Source: an uncultured Moraxella sp. (GTDB lineage: Bacteria > Pseudomonadota > Gammaproteobacteria > Pseudomonadales > Moraxellaceae). From it: DNA of 28,949 bases. The stretch's first letter is position 1. Every line of letters begins with the position of its first letter. The translations under genes and the position numbers were made by a program. The DNA lies in contig CAKMOY010000129.1 of NCBI GenBank assembly GCA_927911235.1, positions 1-28,949 on the forward strand, in the 5' to 3' direction. Shown here piece after piece: positions 17,977 to 28,262 of the stretch. The notes beneath the pieces are model-generated. The model was not told the origin of the DNA. It worked only from the letters and a program-made list of their open reading frames with translations, and did not search any database.

Positions 17977-18007
17977 AAAAAAAGGACGTAATTTTACGCC
18001 CTTTTTT
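17977..18007 (-). terminator. Terminator after purB
   Basis: A hairpin with arms AAAGGACGTA and TACGCCCTTT (one mismatch), with long A and T runs on each side, lies about 30 bp past the purB stop. The stem shares its core with the dispersed palindromic repeat. Confidence 0.75.
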
Positions 18008-18038
18008 TATCAAATGTAAAAAGACAAAATCTAAAAAA

Positions 18039-19430
<1,392 letters not shown>

Positions 19431-19479
19431 TTAAAAAATAGGTGTAAAATGGAAAAAAAGATAACTGATTATACCAAAA

Positions 19480-20197
19480 TTATTTGCCTTTCGCATCAGC
19501 CCAAATAATTTTGTGTAATTGCAATTGAAAACGCACAGGCAAATTATCCGCCAAAATCCATTCCGCTAATTCAGTGGCAAGCGTTGGTACTTCAGGCGAA
19601 CGGTCATCATAAACGTTAAACATTGGCGAAAACCAAACGGTATTGACTTTTTTATGTAAATCATGCTCAAATAATTTTGCTTTCGCCCAATCATAATCCG
19701 CACGATTCATAATCACTAACTTTAGTTGGTCATTTTGCGTTAAAAAGTCTAAATTTTCCCACAGATTTTTGCCGTCTTCTTGCGAACTTGGCGTTTTTTA
19801 AATCCATGACTTTTGACACAGCGACAGGCACATCGGCAACCAATAACGCCCCAGACGTTTCTAGCGAAATTTCGTACTCATGTTCAAGCAACAACTTCAT
19901 CAAAGCAATGGCATTCGGCTGTGCCAACGGCTCGCCACCTGTTAAACAAATACGTTTGCAATGAAACGTTTGACATTTTGCCAAAATCTCGTCTAATGAA
20001 AAACGCTCACCGCCAACAAAGGCGTATTCGGTATCGCAATACACACAGCGGAGCGGACAGCCTGTCAAACGGATAAAAATCGTTGGCAAGCCTGAGGTCA
20101 AGGCTTCCCCTTGTAGCGAATAAAAAATCTCAGAAACCTTTAACCCTGCGTTTGGGTCGGTGGTGGGAATGTGGGTGTTGCGTAAGGAATTTTGCAT
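19480..20197 (-). CDS. queE: 7-carboxy-7-deazaguanine synthase QueE, frame interrupted
   Basis: QueE is the radical-SAM enzyme that contracts carboxytetrahydropterin to 7-carboxy-7-deazaguanine on the path to queuosine. The cluster-binding C-x3-C-x2-C motif is CPLRCVYC (Cys47, Cys51, Cys54), followed by CLTGGEPLAQ at 84-93. The direct frame ends at 19730 in an arginine-rich tail. Removing one T from six at 19794-19799 restores MDLKTPSSQEDGKNLWENLD and continues to VIMNRADYDWAKAK and the stop at 19480, giving 238 residues. There is no clear ribosome site at the ATG. It may be cotranscribed with purB. Confidence 0.93.
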
Positions 20198-20219
20198 TTT
20201 TGATTAAATTGGTCTAAAA

Positions 20220-20527
20220 ATGGGCTATTTTAACAAATTTTTGCCAAAAAATCTGTTTCGCTTTGCCAAAATTTTGGAAAAGAAAATGGGCTTTAGACGT
20301 TACGAACGCTTGGGAATGGAAATTTCAGTGGGACTTGCTATAGCTTTTATTTTTCCGTGTTATGTGTTTTTTTCGGTCAGTCGCAAAAAGAAGGTATCAT
20401 TTGTTTGATTTTACAGTTGACCTTTTTACTGGCACCGATTGCCATTATTTGGGGGATTTGGAGTGTGTTTACATACCACAGACAGGCGACTTTAAAGCGT
20501 TTTTCTGAAGATGATGAATGGCTTTAA
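20220..20527 (+). CDS. Small two-helix membrane protein, frame interrupted
   Basis: Read straight, this is a 62-residue ORF ending at 20408. Adding one A to the five at 20385-20389 gives 102 residues with a second hydrophobic segment (LILQLTFLLAPIAIIWGIW) and a charged end RFSEDDEWL. The first hydrophobic segment is SVGLAIAFIFPCYVFFSV. The ATG at 20220 has no ribosome site and lies only 22 bp from the divergent queE start; an internal ATG at 20286 behind GGAAAAG is at least as likely and gives about 80 residues. I do not recognise the family. It ends shortly before the glycine riboswitch promoter. Confidence 0.5.
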
Positions 20528-20585
20528 TCCCAAAAATTAACTTTAAAATCATGTGTTCATCCATCAAAAAAAATTGATAAAACAC

Positions 20586-20614
20586 TTGTCAAAAACATAA
20601 AAACCACGCATAAT
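20586..20614 (+). promoter_or_regulatory. Promoter of the gcvT riboswitch transcript
   Basis: TTGTCA and CATAAT (each five of six consensus bases) are exactly 17 bases apart. The expected start near 20621 is a few bases ahead of the first aptamer. Confidence 0.75.
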
Positions 20615-20819
20615 AGTTACATATTTCAGGAGAGTATGGTTTTTGATTTGTTATCAATTTAAAAAATAATCCTTTTTTAAATCACCAATAACCATCACCG
20701 AAGGCGTAAAAACCCTATAATCGCTCAGGTAAAAGGACTGGAATTGCACTTTTATTTTTTAAAAAAAATATCAAAAGTGATAAATCTGGAGAGTGTGTTT
20801 TTTTAACCATTTTTATAGA

Positions 20820-20837
20820 GGCGTATTGAATACGTCC
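20820..20837 (+). repeat. Dispersed palindromic repeat, copy inside aptamer II
   Basis: GGCGTATTGAATACGTCC differs from the copy at 24601-24619 by two bases over 18. It falls between the two arms of an aptamer II stem (AACCATT and AATGGT) and would form a hairpin on the end of that stem. Confidence 0.7.
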
Positions 20838-20934
20838 AAAATAAACAAAATTAATGGTAAAAGCACCACCGAAGGGGAAAAAACAAGTGTTTATATTGAT
20901 AGGCATTTGTTGAAAATCTCAGGTCACAGGACAG

Positions 20935-20986
20935 ATAGGGCTTTATCAATCATGGTGTATTGATTGATAATTTCGCCTATTTTTTT
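20935..20986 (+). terminator. Riboswitch expression-platform terminator
   Basis: A perfect 10-bp stem (TTATCAATCA, eight-base loop, TGATTGATAA) is extended at its base by ATAGG-C against GCCTAT and followed by seven T at 20980-20986. Its left base overlaps the end of aptamer II P1. Confidence 0.75.
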
Positions 20987-21023
20987 GTAATCTAAGATTT
21001 TACCCATTTCACAAGGATTTATC

Positions 21024-22160
21024 ATGTCAGACAACAAACAACTAAAACGCACTCCTTTTTATCAATCTCACCTTGACAATAACGGTAAAATCGTGGATTT
21101 TTCAGGTTGGGAATTGCCAATTCATTACGGTTCACAAATCGCCGAACACGAAGCCGTTCGCACAGATGCAGGTATGTTTGATGTGTCGCACATGGTGGTA
21201 ACGGACATTGTCGGAGCGGATAGCAAGGCTTGGTTACAAAAACTGCTTGCCAACGACATCGCCAAAGCAAAAACGGTCGGAAAAGCGATTTATTCGGCAA
21301 TGTTAAACGACAACGGTGGCGTAATTGACGATTTAATCGCCTATCGCATGAACGAAGCGGAAACCGAATACCGTATCGTGTCAAACGCCGCTACGCGTGA
21401 TAAAGATTTAGCCCAATTTAACAAAGTTGCCAAAGATTTTGGTTTTGATGTTACCATTACCGAACGTCCAGAGCTTGCCATGCTTGCGGTTCAAGGTCCA
21501 AAAGCAATTGAAAAATTGGCAAATGCAAAACCAACTTGGGCGGAAAGTTTAAACGCATTAAAACCCTTTGTCGGCAAAGATTTGAGCGAGATTGAAGGCA
21601 AAGGTTGGTTCGTTGCCAAAACAGGCTACACAGGCGAAGATGGCGTAGAAGTGATTTTACCAGAAAGCCAAGCAGGTGAATTTTTTAATCTATTAAAAGA
21701 CAATGGCATTACGCCAACAGGCTTAGGGGCGAGAGATACGCTACGCCTAGAAGCAGGTATGAATTTGTATGGGCACGAAATGGACGAAACCATTAATCCG
21801 TACGAGTGCGGTATGACGTGGACGCTTGCGGTCAAAGATGACAGGGACTTTATCGGTCGTAAAGCCATGCAGGACAAGCAAGATAAGGCGATTGCGGACG
21901 GAACGGATGTGATGCAAGTTGGCTTGGTGCTTGACGGTCGTGGCGTGTTGCGTGATGGTATGGAAGTTACACTTGCCAATGGCAAAAAAGGCGTGATTAC
22001 CAGCGGTACATTTAGCCCAAGTTTAAAGCAATCAATCGCCATTGCTCGTATTCCAACGACTACTGACACAACGGCAAATGTGGATATGCGTGGCAAAGCG
22101 ACTGAAGTTCGTATTATTTCTTTACCGTTTGTAAGAAATGGTAAAAAACAGTTTGATTAA
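21024..22160 (+). CDS. gcvT: Glycine cleavage system aminomethyltransferase (T protein)
   Basis: GcvT releases ammonia from the aminomethyl group on lipoylated GcvH and passes the carbon to tetrahydrofolate. The 378-residue protein is complete, with [25 protein letters not shown] near residue 53, [39 protein letters not shown], and a C-terminal barrel with the [15 protein letters not shown] motif. An AAGGA site precedes the ATG. It is the first gene after the riboswitch. Unlike the enteric gcvTHP order, two extra genes separate it from gcvH. Confidence 0.97.
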   Translation: MSDNKQLKRTPFYQSHLDNNGKIVDFSGWELPIHYGSQIAEHEAVRTDAGMFDVSHMVVTDIVGADSKAWLQKLLANDIAKAKTVGKAIYSAMLNDNGGVIDDLIAYRMNEAETEYRIVSNAATRDKDLAQFNKVAKDFGFDVTITERPELAMLAVQGPKAIEKLANAKPTWAESLNALKPFVGKDLSEIEGKGWFVAKTGYTGEDGVEVILPESQAGEFFNLLKDNGITPTGLGARDTLRLEAGMNLYGHEMDETINPYECGMTWTLAVKDDRDFIGRKAMQDKQDKAIADGTDVMQVGLVLDGRGVLRDGMEVTLANGKKGVITSGTFSPSLKQSIAIARIPTTTDTTANVDMRGKATEVRIISLPFVRNGKKQFD

Positions 22161-22217
22161 CCGTTTATCGGTGTTATGATACGGTTTAACAAGATGATGT
22201 TTTTTCATTGTCTTGTT

Positions 22218-22237
22218 AATTAGTAGTCATACTAATT
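22218..22237 (+). terminator. Possible weak terminator after gcvT
   Basis: AATTAGTA pairs perfectly with TACTAATT over a GTCA loop, followed by a broken T-rich run. The stem is A-T rich, so it may only attenuate; readthrough into the lipoprotein gene is possible. Confidence 0.4.
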
Positions 22238-22278
22238 TTATTTATTATTTTTTTTAACAAAACAAAAAGGTATTTTAC

Positions 22279-22659
22279 ATGAAAAAATTACTTGCTTTAG
22301 TGCCAGTTGTCGTTATCATGACAGCCTGTACTTCTACTAAAGTAGCTCAACCAAGCCCATCACAAGTTCAAGCTGTGTTGGCAAAATCACAAACTTTCAA
22401 ATGCGATAACAACGCTGAAGTGGTATCTGTGATTTCTGAGCGTAATGGCGACAACTATGCAAATATCAACATCACTGCACCAACATTAAGCCTAAACCAA
22501 GCTGCCGTTCAATTAAAACAAGACGTATCAGCATCTGGCAACCGCTTTACTGTATCAAATGCGACAACCGCTTATGACTGGGCGATTAAAGGTTCTGAAG
22601 CTGCTTTGACAGTTACAACCAACGGTCAAGAGTTTAACTTTGGCTGTACTGCTCAATAA
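22279..22659 (+). CDS. MliC-like lipoprotein
   Basis: A 126-residue protein with a lipoprotein signal peptide and lipobox MTAC (Cys17). The mature part has one Cys at each end (FKCDNN and FGCTAQ), likely a disulfide, and the pattern SASGNRF...YDWAIKGSEAALTV, which resembles MliC/PliC-type lysozyme inhibitors (SGxRY and WxKGxxAxL). MliC proteins protect the cell wall by blocking C-type lysozyme; that role here is inferred from weak motif likeness. It lies 118 bp after gcvT and ends in a strong terminator, so it may be expressed apart from gcvH. Confidence 0.65.
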   Translation: MKKLLALVPVVVIMTACTSTKVAQPSPSQVQAVLAKSQTFKCDNNAEVVSVISERNGDNYANINITAPTLSLNQAAVQLKQDVSASGNRFTVSNATTAYDWAIKGSEAALTVTTNGQEFNFGCTAQ

Positions 22660-22690
22660 TTTTTAACGGATAGTTAATATTTGTTAAATA

Positions 22691-22741
22691 ATGTGGTTGG
22701 TAAAAATCTATTTTATCAATCACATTTTTATTATTTTTTTT
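22691..22741 (+). terminator. Strong terminator after the MliC-like gene
   Basis: A 15-bp stem (22691-22705 with 22711-22725, two G-T pairs) with a five-base loop is followed by TTTTATTA and eight or more T. It would separate gcvH from the riboswitch transcript unless there is readthrough. Confidence 0.8.
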
Positions 22742-22759
22742 AAGATAACTGATAAAAAT

Positions 22760-23254
22760 ATGGCTGATAAAAATCGCTATCTTGAATTTTTTGTAGAAGA
22801 ATTAAGTATTTTTTTAATCCAATCTGTCATATTTTTTTATGGTGATTGTTTTTTCTAGTCTTTTTTTTTTCAAGACGGTAAAACGTTAGACAGAATTATT
22901 GATGGCAAGTATAATGACTACATTTATTTAGATTTTTTATACTCTATTTTTGCTATTATTTTTGTATCTGGATTGGTCAGTTTATTTTTAAAAATCATTG
23001 GTTCTGACCATAAATATTACAAAAATATTAACGTTGTGCTAAATGAAATTCCCAAAGTTTTTTATGTCATGGGTAACAGTGTCGGTATCACCGCCATGCC
23101 CCTGTCATTAGAACCTGTGAATGATAAAGCCTTTAATTTAGAATGGTTTAGCGAAGGTTTGACAATATTTGTTTGTTATTTTTTAATCGGATTAATATTT
23201 TCTTTTTTGCTAAATAAAAACAACCCAAACTCACTAGGAGAAACTCATGAGTAA
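22760..23254 (+). CDS. Uncharacterised membrane protein overlapping gcvH, frame interrupted
   Basis: One reading frame from ATG 22760 ([18 protein letters not shown]) to the stop at 23254 is broken only by a TAG at 22856. Adding one T to the run at 22849-22854 and removing one from the ten at 22861-22870 bypasses it and keeps the frame on both sides. The joined product is about 164 residues with three hydrophobic segments (the last is [18 protein letters not shown]). The clear piece, 22973-23254, also contains [18 protein letters not shown]. The stop overlaps the gcvH ATG by eight bases (ATGAGTAA), which suggests translational coupling. I do not recognise the family. Confidence 0.55.
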
Positions 23255-23627
23255 CACCCCAGCCGATTTAAAATATGTCGCAAGCCACGAATGGTTACGC
23301 CAAGAAGCAGACGGCACAATTACCGTTGGTATCACGCACCATGCCCAAGATTTGTTGGGCGATGTGGTTTATGTTGAATTGCCAGAAGTCGGTAGCAACG
23401 TTGAAGCTGATGATGAAATTGCCGTTGTAGAATCGGTAAAAGCCGCATCAGACGTGTACGCACCGATTGCAGGTGAAATTATTGAAATCAATGAAGCGTT
23501 GGTTGATGCACCAGAAACGGTAAACGCTGACCCATATGGCGAAGGCTGGTTCTTTAAAATCAAACCTGCAAACCCAAGCGATTATGAAGGCTTGATGGAC
23601 GCTGACGAATATCAAGATTCAATTTAA
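23247..23627 (+). CDS. gcvH: Glycine cleavage system H protein
   Basis: GcvH shuttles the aminomethyl and reducing intermediates between the P, T and L proteins on a lipoyl arm. The 126-residue protein is complete. The lipoylated lysine is Lys65 in [14 protein letters not shown], within the biotinyl/lipoyl fold, and HEWLR near the start is typical. The ribosome site TAGGAG lies inside the upstream membrane-protein gene, whose stop overlaps this start. Repeats follow it, and gcvP lies 1.6 kb further on. Confidence 0.97.
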   Translation: MSNTPADLKYVASHEWLRQEADGTITVGITHHAQDLLGDVVYVELPEVGSNVEADDEIAVVESVKAASDVYAPIAGEIIEINEALVDAPETVNADPYGEGWFFKIKPANPSDYEGLMDADEYQDSI

Positions 23628-23643
23628 TTAATCTTATCCTTAT

Positions 23644-23722
23644 ATGGTGGGTTGACCCTTTAGGGCGTAACCCACCATACTGATTTTAACAGGTGTTTGG
23701 TGGGTTACGCTATCGCTAACCC
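23644..23722. repeat. Pair of dispersed GGTGGGTTACGC-type repeats
   Basis: The first copy is a hairpin with ATGGTGGGTT at 23644-23653 and AACCCACCAT at 23669-23678 around a CCCTTTAGGG core. A second copy, TGGTGGGTTACGC and GCTAACCCC, spans 23698-23722 and is less symmetrical. Similar palindromes are scattered through many bacterial genomes. The first hairpin may also limit transcription past gcvH. Confidence 0.6.
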
Positions 23723-23779
23723 CTCTACTTTAAAACTTTTTTAATTTTTTAAACCAATATAATTTAATATAAAAACCCC

Positions 23780-24498
23780 ATGAAAACAGACCCAAAAATG
23801 TAAATTTTCACGATGTTATCACTTCTCGCCGTTCTGTACGTTTGTTTACCGATACGCAAGTGCCTGATGAAGTGATTGACAAATGTTTGGATATGGCATT
23901 GCTTGCTCCAAATTCTAGCAATTTACAGCCTTGGGAATTTTATGTGATTGAAAATCCAGAAATTCATAAAAAAGCCATTGAATACTGCATGAGCCAAAAT
24001 GCGGCAAAAACCGCCAATAAACTGATTGTATGCGTAGCTCGTAGCGATACTTGGCGACAAAACGCTCAAGATAATATCAAATTTTACCCTGTGCAACCTG
24101 TGCCAAAAGCGGTCAAGGATTATTATGGCAAATTGATTCCGATTGCGATGGGGCGTGGGGCGATGAATGTGCTTTCCCCTGCAAAATGGGTGGCGATTAA
24201 TGCGTTACGCCAGGTCAAAGGGGCGATGGTTGAGCCGATGTATAGCGAAACGGATATTAAAACATGGGCGTTGGCAAACCTGTATTTGGCGTGTCAAAAC
24301 TTTATGTTGGCGGTGCGTGCGTTCGGTTTTGATAGTTGTCCGATGGGCGGTTTTGACGAGCCAAAAATGAAACAATTGTTAGGTTTGCACGCTCATCAGC
24401 ATATTGGCATGGTAATAGCCGTTGGTGAACGTGCCGAAAAAGGGATTTATGCCGAGCAATATCGTTTTGATAAAAAACGGTTTGTTTTTAAAGTTTAA
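23780..24498 (+). CDS. Nitroreductase family protein, frame interrupted near the start
   Basis: An FMN-dependent nitroreductase-fold protein. The ATG at 23780 starts MKTDPK and then meets a stop. Adding one A to the five at 23794-23798 joins it to NVNFHDVITSRRSVRLFTDT, the normal family start, giving 239 residues. The FMN-phosphate RRSVR, the ALLAPNSSNLQPWEFYVI stretch and the late FGFDSCPMGGFD segment are present. The substrate is unknown; the subgroup differs from NfsA at 16.3 kb. It lies between repeats and has no obvious functional link to the gcv genes. Confidence 0.82.
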
Positions 24499-24600
24499 TT
24501 AATTTTTTAGTTTTTTTAAATTAAAAGGGGATTTTATGCAGATTTTGTTAGAGTTTGATGATTTATAGTAAATTAAATCAAAAATCGGACAAATTTGTAA

Positions 24601-24619
24601 GGGCGTATTGCATACGCCC
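24601..24619 (+). repeat. Dispersed palindromic repeat, copy 3
   Basis: GGGCGTATTGCATACGCCC, preceded by TTTGTAA. The same sequence with one changed base lies at 7727-7745 on the other strand. Confidence 0.75.
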
Positions 24620-24649
24620 AAGAATAAAACAGTATGATTTCTAATTTAA

Positions 24650-24757
24650 ACGACTATTTTATTGGGCTGTATTGATAATTCTGTGAATATTCAAGAGATT
24701 GATTTTAAAAAAGCTCGCTACGAAGAAGTCTATCAAAAATATTTAGCTCTGGATTAA
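24650..24757 (+). pseudogene. Remnant of an antitoxin gene
   Basis: A 36-codon open stretch without a start codon ends IDFKKARYEEVYQKYLALD and stops 14 bp before the PIN toxin gene. The position and the charged helical end are what one expects of the antitoxin partner. Its first part appears to be deleted, with the palindromic repeat close to the break. Confidence 0.4.
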
Positions 24758-24771
24758 TTGGTTAAAACTCA

Positions 24772-25149
24772 ATGAAAATCTTTATTGATTCTGATGTAAT
24801 TTTAGACTTGTTATTACAAAGAGAGCCATTTGCCGTTCATAGTGTTCATTTGTTTAATTTATTAGCACATACTCAAGATGCTGAATTAAAAACCTTTACA
24901 ACACCGATTGTATTTGCCAATTTAAATTTAAGAAAACAGTTTGGCAATACAGGTAGCCGTCAAAAATTAATTCAATTAAGACAACTGATTGACATCATGC
25001 CAATTAATGAAAAAATTGTAGATTTAGCCTTACAAAGCAATTTAAAAGATTTTGAAGATATTCTACAGATTAAAACGGCTGAACAATTTGATATTGATAT
25101 AATTGTTACTCGCAATATTAAAGACTATAAAGATAGCAAAAACCTGTAA
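24772..25149 (+). CDS. PIN-domain toxin-like protein
   Basis: A 125-residue PIN-domain protein of the VapC-like superfamily, which cleaves RNA with acidic residues holding metal. It opens MKIFIDSDVILDLLLQREPF with the first acidic residues Asp6 and Asp8; the later acidic and Thr/Asn sites are in LKDFEDILQ and IIVTRNIKDYKD. The segment after TTPIVFANL is about three residues shorter than I expect, and the end lacks the usual Pro-Val tail; a one-base slip in the A run near 25137-25141 would give one (PVKP). With its antitoxin decayed, the toxin is probably inactive or unexpressed. Confidence 0.7.
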   Translation: MKIFIDSDVILDLLLQREPFAVHSVHLFNLLAHTQDAELKTFTTPIVFANLNLRKQFGNTGSRQKLIQLRQLIDIMPINEKIVDLALQSNLKDFEDILQIKTAEQFDIDIIVTRNIKDYKDSKNL

Positions 25150-25230
25150 AACCACACTTAAATTTTTACAATTTTTTAATCAACCAAACCAAAAAACAAC
25201 CCCTTAAAACCATCTATAAAAGGAAATTTT

Positions 25231-28089
25231 ATGAGCCAAACCACCTTTAACTCATTTTCTGATGTGTTTAATCATTCAGAATTTATTAGCCGTCATGTTG
25301 GCATTAGCCAAGACGAAAAAACCGCCATGCTCCAAGCCGTTGGGGCAAAAGATATGACGGATTTTATCAACCAAACCGTCCCTGCATCGGTGCGTTTGAA
25401 TAAAGATTTGGACTTGCCAAACAGTATGCCAGAGTATGAAGCGTTGGCAAAATTGCGTGGCTTGGCGGACAAAATTACCGTGAATAAAAGCTACATCGGC
25501 ATGGGCTACTACCCAACTCGTGTGCCTGCAGTAATTCAGCGTAACGTGCTAGAAAATCCGAGCTGGTACACAGCTTATACGCCATATCAAGCCGAAATTT
25601 CACAAGGTCGCCTTGAAGCCTTGTTAAATTTCCAACAAGTGTGTATTGATTTGTCAGGTCTTGAAATGGCAGGGGCAAGTTTGCTTGATGAAGCGACTGC
25701 CGCCGCCGAATCTATGACAATGGCAAAACGTGTTGGCAAAAATAAATCCAATCAATTTTTTGTGGATAGCCGAATTTTCCCACAGACCTTAGACGTGATT
25801 AAAACTCGTGCTAAATATTTTGATTTTGAAGTCGTTGTTGGCGATTTTGAAACCGCAAAAAATGGCGATTTCTTTGGGGCAATTTTCCAATACGTTGGTA
25901 AAGATGGCGATGTTGTTGATTTAACAGACGTTATCAGTGCGGTAAAAGCCAAAGGCACGCAAGCGATTGTCGTTGCCGATGTGATGAGTTTGGTTTTATT
26001 AAAATCACCTGCGGACATGGGTGCGGACGTGGCGTTGGGTAATACGCAACGTTTTGGCGTACCGATGGGTTTTGGTGGCCCGCACGCTGCATATTTTGCG
26101 TTTAAAGACAGTGCAAAACGCTCTGCCCCCGGTCGTATCATTGGTGTATCAGTGGATGCACAGGGCAAGCCAGCCTTGCGTATGGCGTTGCAAACTCGTG
26201 AACAGCATATTCGCCGTGAAAAAGCCAATTCAAACATTTGTACTTCGCAAGTTCTTTTGGCAAATATGGCAGGAATGTATGCGGTTTATCATGGTGCGGA
26301 CGGCGTGAAACGGATTGCCACTCGTATTCATGCGTTGGCGACTGCGTTTGCCGATGCGGTAAAAAATGCGGGTTTAACGGTCGTTCATGAGCAATTTTTT
26401 GATACGGTATTGGTAAAAACAGATAAAGCGAACACTATTTATCAATCAGCTTTGGATAAAGGTTTTAACTTGCGTAAAGTTGATGAAAATCATCTTGCGG
26501 TTGCCTTTAGCGAAGTGAGCGATGAAAAAGATTTTGCCATTTTAACCGAAATTTTTACAAGTTCATCTGTGCAATTGGGCGAATTAAAAATTTCACTCAA
26601 TGACAATTTATTGCGTAACGATGCGATTTTAAGCCACCCTGTTTTTAACAGTCATCATACCGAACATGAAATGTTGCGTTATTTGAAAAAACTTGAAAAT
26701 AAAGATTTGGCGATGAATCATAGCATGATTTCATTGGGTTCTTGTACCATGAAATTAAACGCAACGAGTGAAATGTTGCCGATTACTTGGAATGAATTTG
26801 CCAATGTTCACCCATTCGCCCCACGAGAGCAAGTTGGCGGTTATTTGGAAATGATTGACGGTTTGCAAGAGCAATTAAAAGCGATTACAGGCTTTGATGC
26901 GATTTCTATGCAACCAAACTCGGGTGCGTCTGGCGAGTATGCAGGGCTTTTGGCAATCCGCCGTTATCATGAAAGTTTAGGGCAAAACAATCGCAACATT
27001 TGTTTAATTCCACGTTCGGCACACGGCACAAAACCCTGCCACCGCTCAAATGATGGGAATGCAAGTGGTCGTTGTGGCGACTGATGAATTTGGTAATGTG
27101 GATATTGCTGATTTGACCGCCAAAGCCGAACAGCACAGCGACAACTTAGGGGCGTTGATGATTACTTATCCTTCAACGCATGGCGTGTTTGAAGAAGGCA
27201 TTCGTGATATTTGCGATTTGATTCACAAAAATGGCGGACAGGTGTATATGGACGGTGCGAACATGAACGCCCAAGTCGCTATGATGCAACCTGCGGAGGT
27301 GGGTGCGGACGTGCTACACATGAATTTACACAAAACTTTCTGTATCCCACATGGTGGTGGTGGGCCTGGTATGGGGCCAATCGGCATGAAGTCGCACCTT
27401 GCACCGTTTATCGCTAATCACGTTGTCGCTCCTGTGCCAAACGCTCAAGACGGTATGAGTGCGGTGTCGGCAGCTCCGTTTGGTTCGGCAAGCATTTTGC
27501 CAATTTCGTGGATGTACATCACCATGATGGGTAAAGACGGCTTACAACAAGCGACCGAAGTAGCATTGTTAAACGCCAACTATATGGCAAGTCAGCTAAA
27601 AGACGATTATCCTGTGCTATATAGTGGCAAAATGGGCGTGTCGCTCATGAATGTATCATTGACATTCGTCCGCTAAAAGAAGAAACAGGCATTACCGAAG
27701 TGGACATTGCCAAACGCTTGATGGATTATGGTTTCCACGCTCCGACCATGTCATTCCCTGTCGCAGGAACGCTGATGATTGAGCCGACTGAATCTGAAAG
27801 CAAAGAAGAACTTGACCGCTTTATTTCGGCACTCAAACAAATCAAAGCAGAAGCCATGAAAGTGAAAAACGGTGAATGGACAGCTGATGACAATCCGTTG
27901 GTAAACGCACCACATACCGCTCAAGTCGTGCTTGGCGAATGGAATCGTGGCTATAGCCGTGAAGAAGCCACTTATCCGCTTGCTTATATTCGTGAGAATA
28001 AATTCTGGCCATCGGTAAGCCGTATTGATGACGTATATGGCGATAAAAACTTGGTGTGTTCTTGCCCAAGTATTGATAATTATGAATAA
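25231..28089 (+). CDS. gcvP: Glycine dehydrogenase (decarboxylating), P protein, frame interrupted twice
   Basis: GcvP is the PLP enzyme that decarboxylates glycine and loads the aminomethyl group on GcvH. Three frames together give 952 residues, the normal length. The first break is one extra A in the run at 27030-27033, where removal restores [19 protein letters not shown]. The second is one missing A at 27629-27632, where addition restores [19 protein letters not shown]. The shifts cancel, so the total is a multiple of three. The PLP lysine is in [16 protein letters not shown], near residue 701. AAAAGGAAATTTT precedes the ATG. No second riboswitch is visible in the 80 bp upstream. Confidence 0.96.
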
Positions 28090-28118
28090 TTATTGATAAA
28101 ATATTTTAGAAAAAATAA

Positions 28119-28144
28119 AAACCGCATTGATAATAATGCGGTTT
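28119..28144 (+). terminator. Terminator after gcvP
   Basis: AAACCGCATT pairs perfectly with AATGCGGTTT over a six-base loop, followed by a T run ending at 28148. Confidence 0.88.
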
Positions 28145-28191
28145 TTTTATGTTGTTCAATTCGTTTATGAAAAGTATTCACAAAATAGTCT

Positions 28192-28221
28192 TTGATAAAA
28201 AATATGAATTTATGCTAAACT
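28192..28221 (+). promoter_or_regulatory. Promoter of the DUF4124 gene
   Basis: TTGATA and TAAACT are 18 bases apart, with a TG extended -10 element (TGCTAAACT). It lies 40 bp before the ATG. Confidence 0.5.
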
Positions 28222-28262
28222 TTACGGTCAAAGAAATCTTAAATCAATCGTAGGAATAGACG

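Larger units (their letters stand above)
20622..20986 (+). promoter_or_regulatory. Tandem glycine riboswitch with terminator
   Basis: Two glycine aptamers lie in tandem ahead of gcvT. Aptamer I covers about 20625-20743 and aptamer II about 20784-20936. Each has the opening GGAGAG, the conserved CACCGAAGG core, and CTCAGGT followed by AGGAC. In aptamer II the P1 stem is ATCTG paired with CAGAT. The 3' strand of that P1 shares two bases with the left arm of the terminator that follows, so glycine binding should block termination and turn the genes on, as known for glycine riboswitches before gcvT in other bacteria. A dispersed palindromic repeat occupies a peripheral loop of aptamer II. Confidence 0.92.
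24499..24771. other. Intergenic stretch with a repeat and an antitoxin remnant
   Basis: A 273-bp gap with no intact gene. It holds a ten-codon ORF behind GGGG (MQILLEFDDL, 24537-24569), one copy of the dispersed palindrome, and what looks like the tail of a decayed antitoxin gene. Confidence 0.5.

Noticed and set aside
21626..22096. 156-codon ORF on the minus strand
   Set aside because: It is antisense to conserved gcvT sequence.
22751..22775. Direct repeat CTGATAAAAAT before and after ATGG
   Set aside because: It is short and A-rich, spans a start codon, and could be chance in this composition.
25752..26237. 161-codon ORF on the minus strand
   Set aside because: It is antisense to conserved gcvP sequence and has no start signals.
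25231..28089. Split GcvPA/GcvPB subunits as in Gram-positives
   Set aside because: The breaks do not match the known domain split and both lie in A runs with cancelling shifts.
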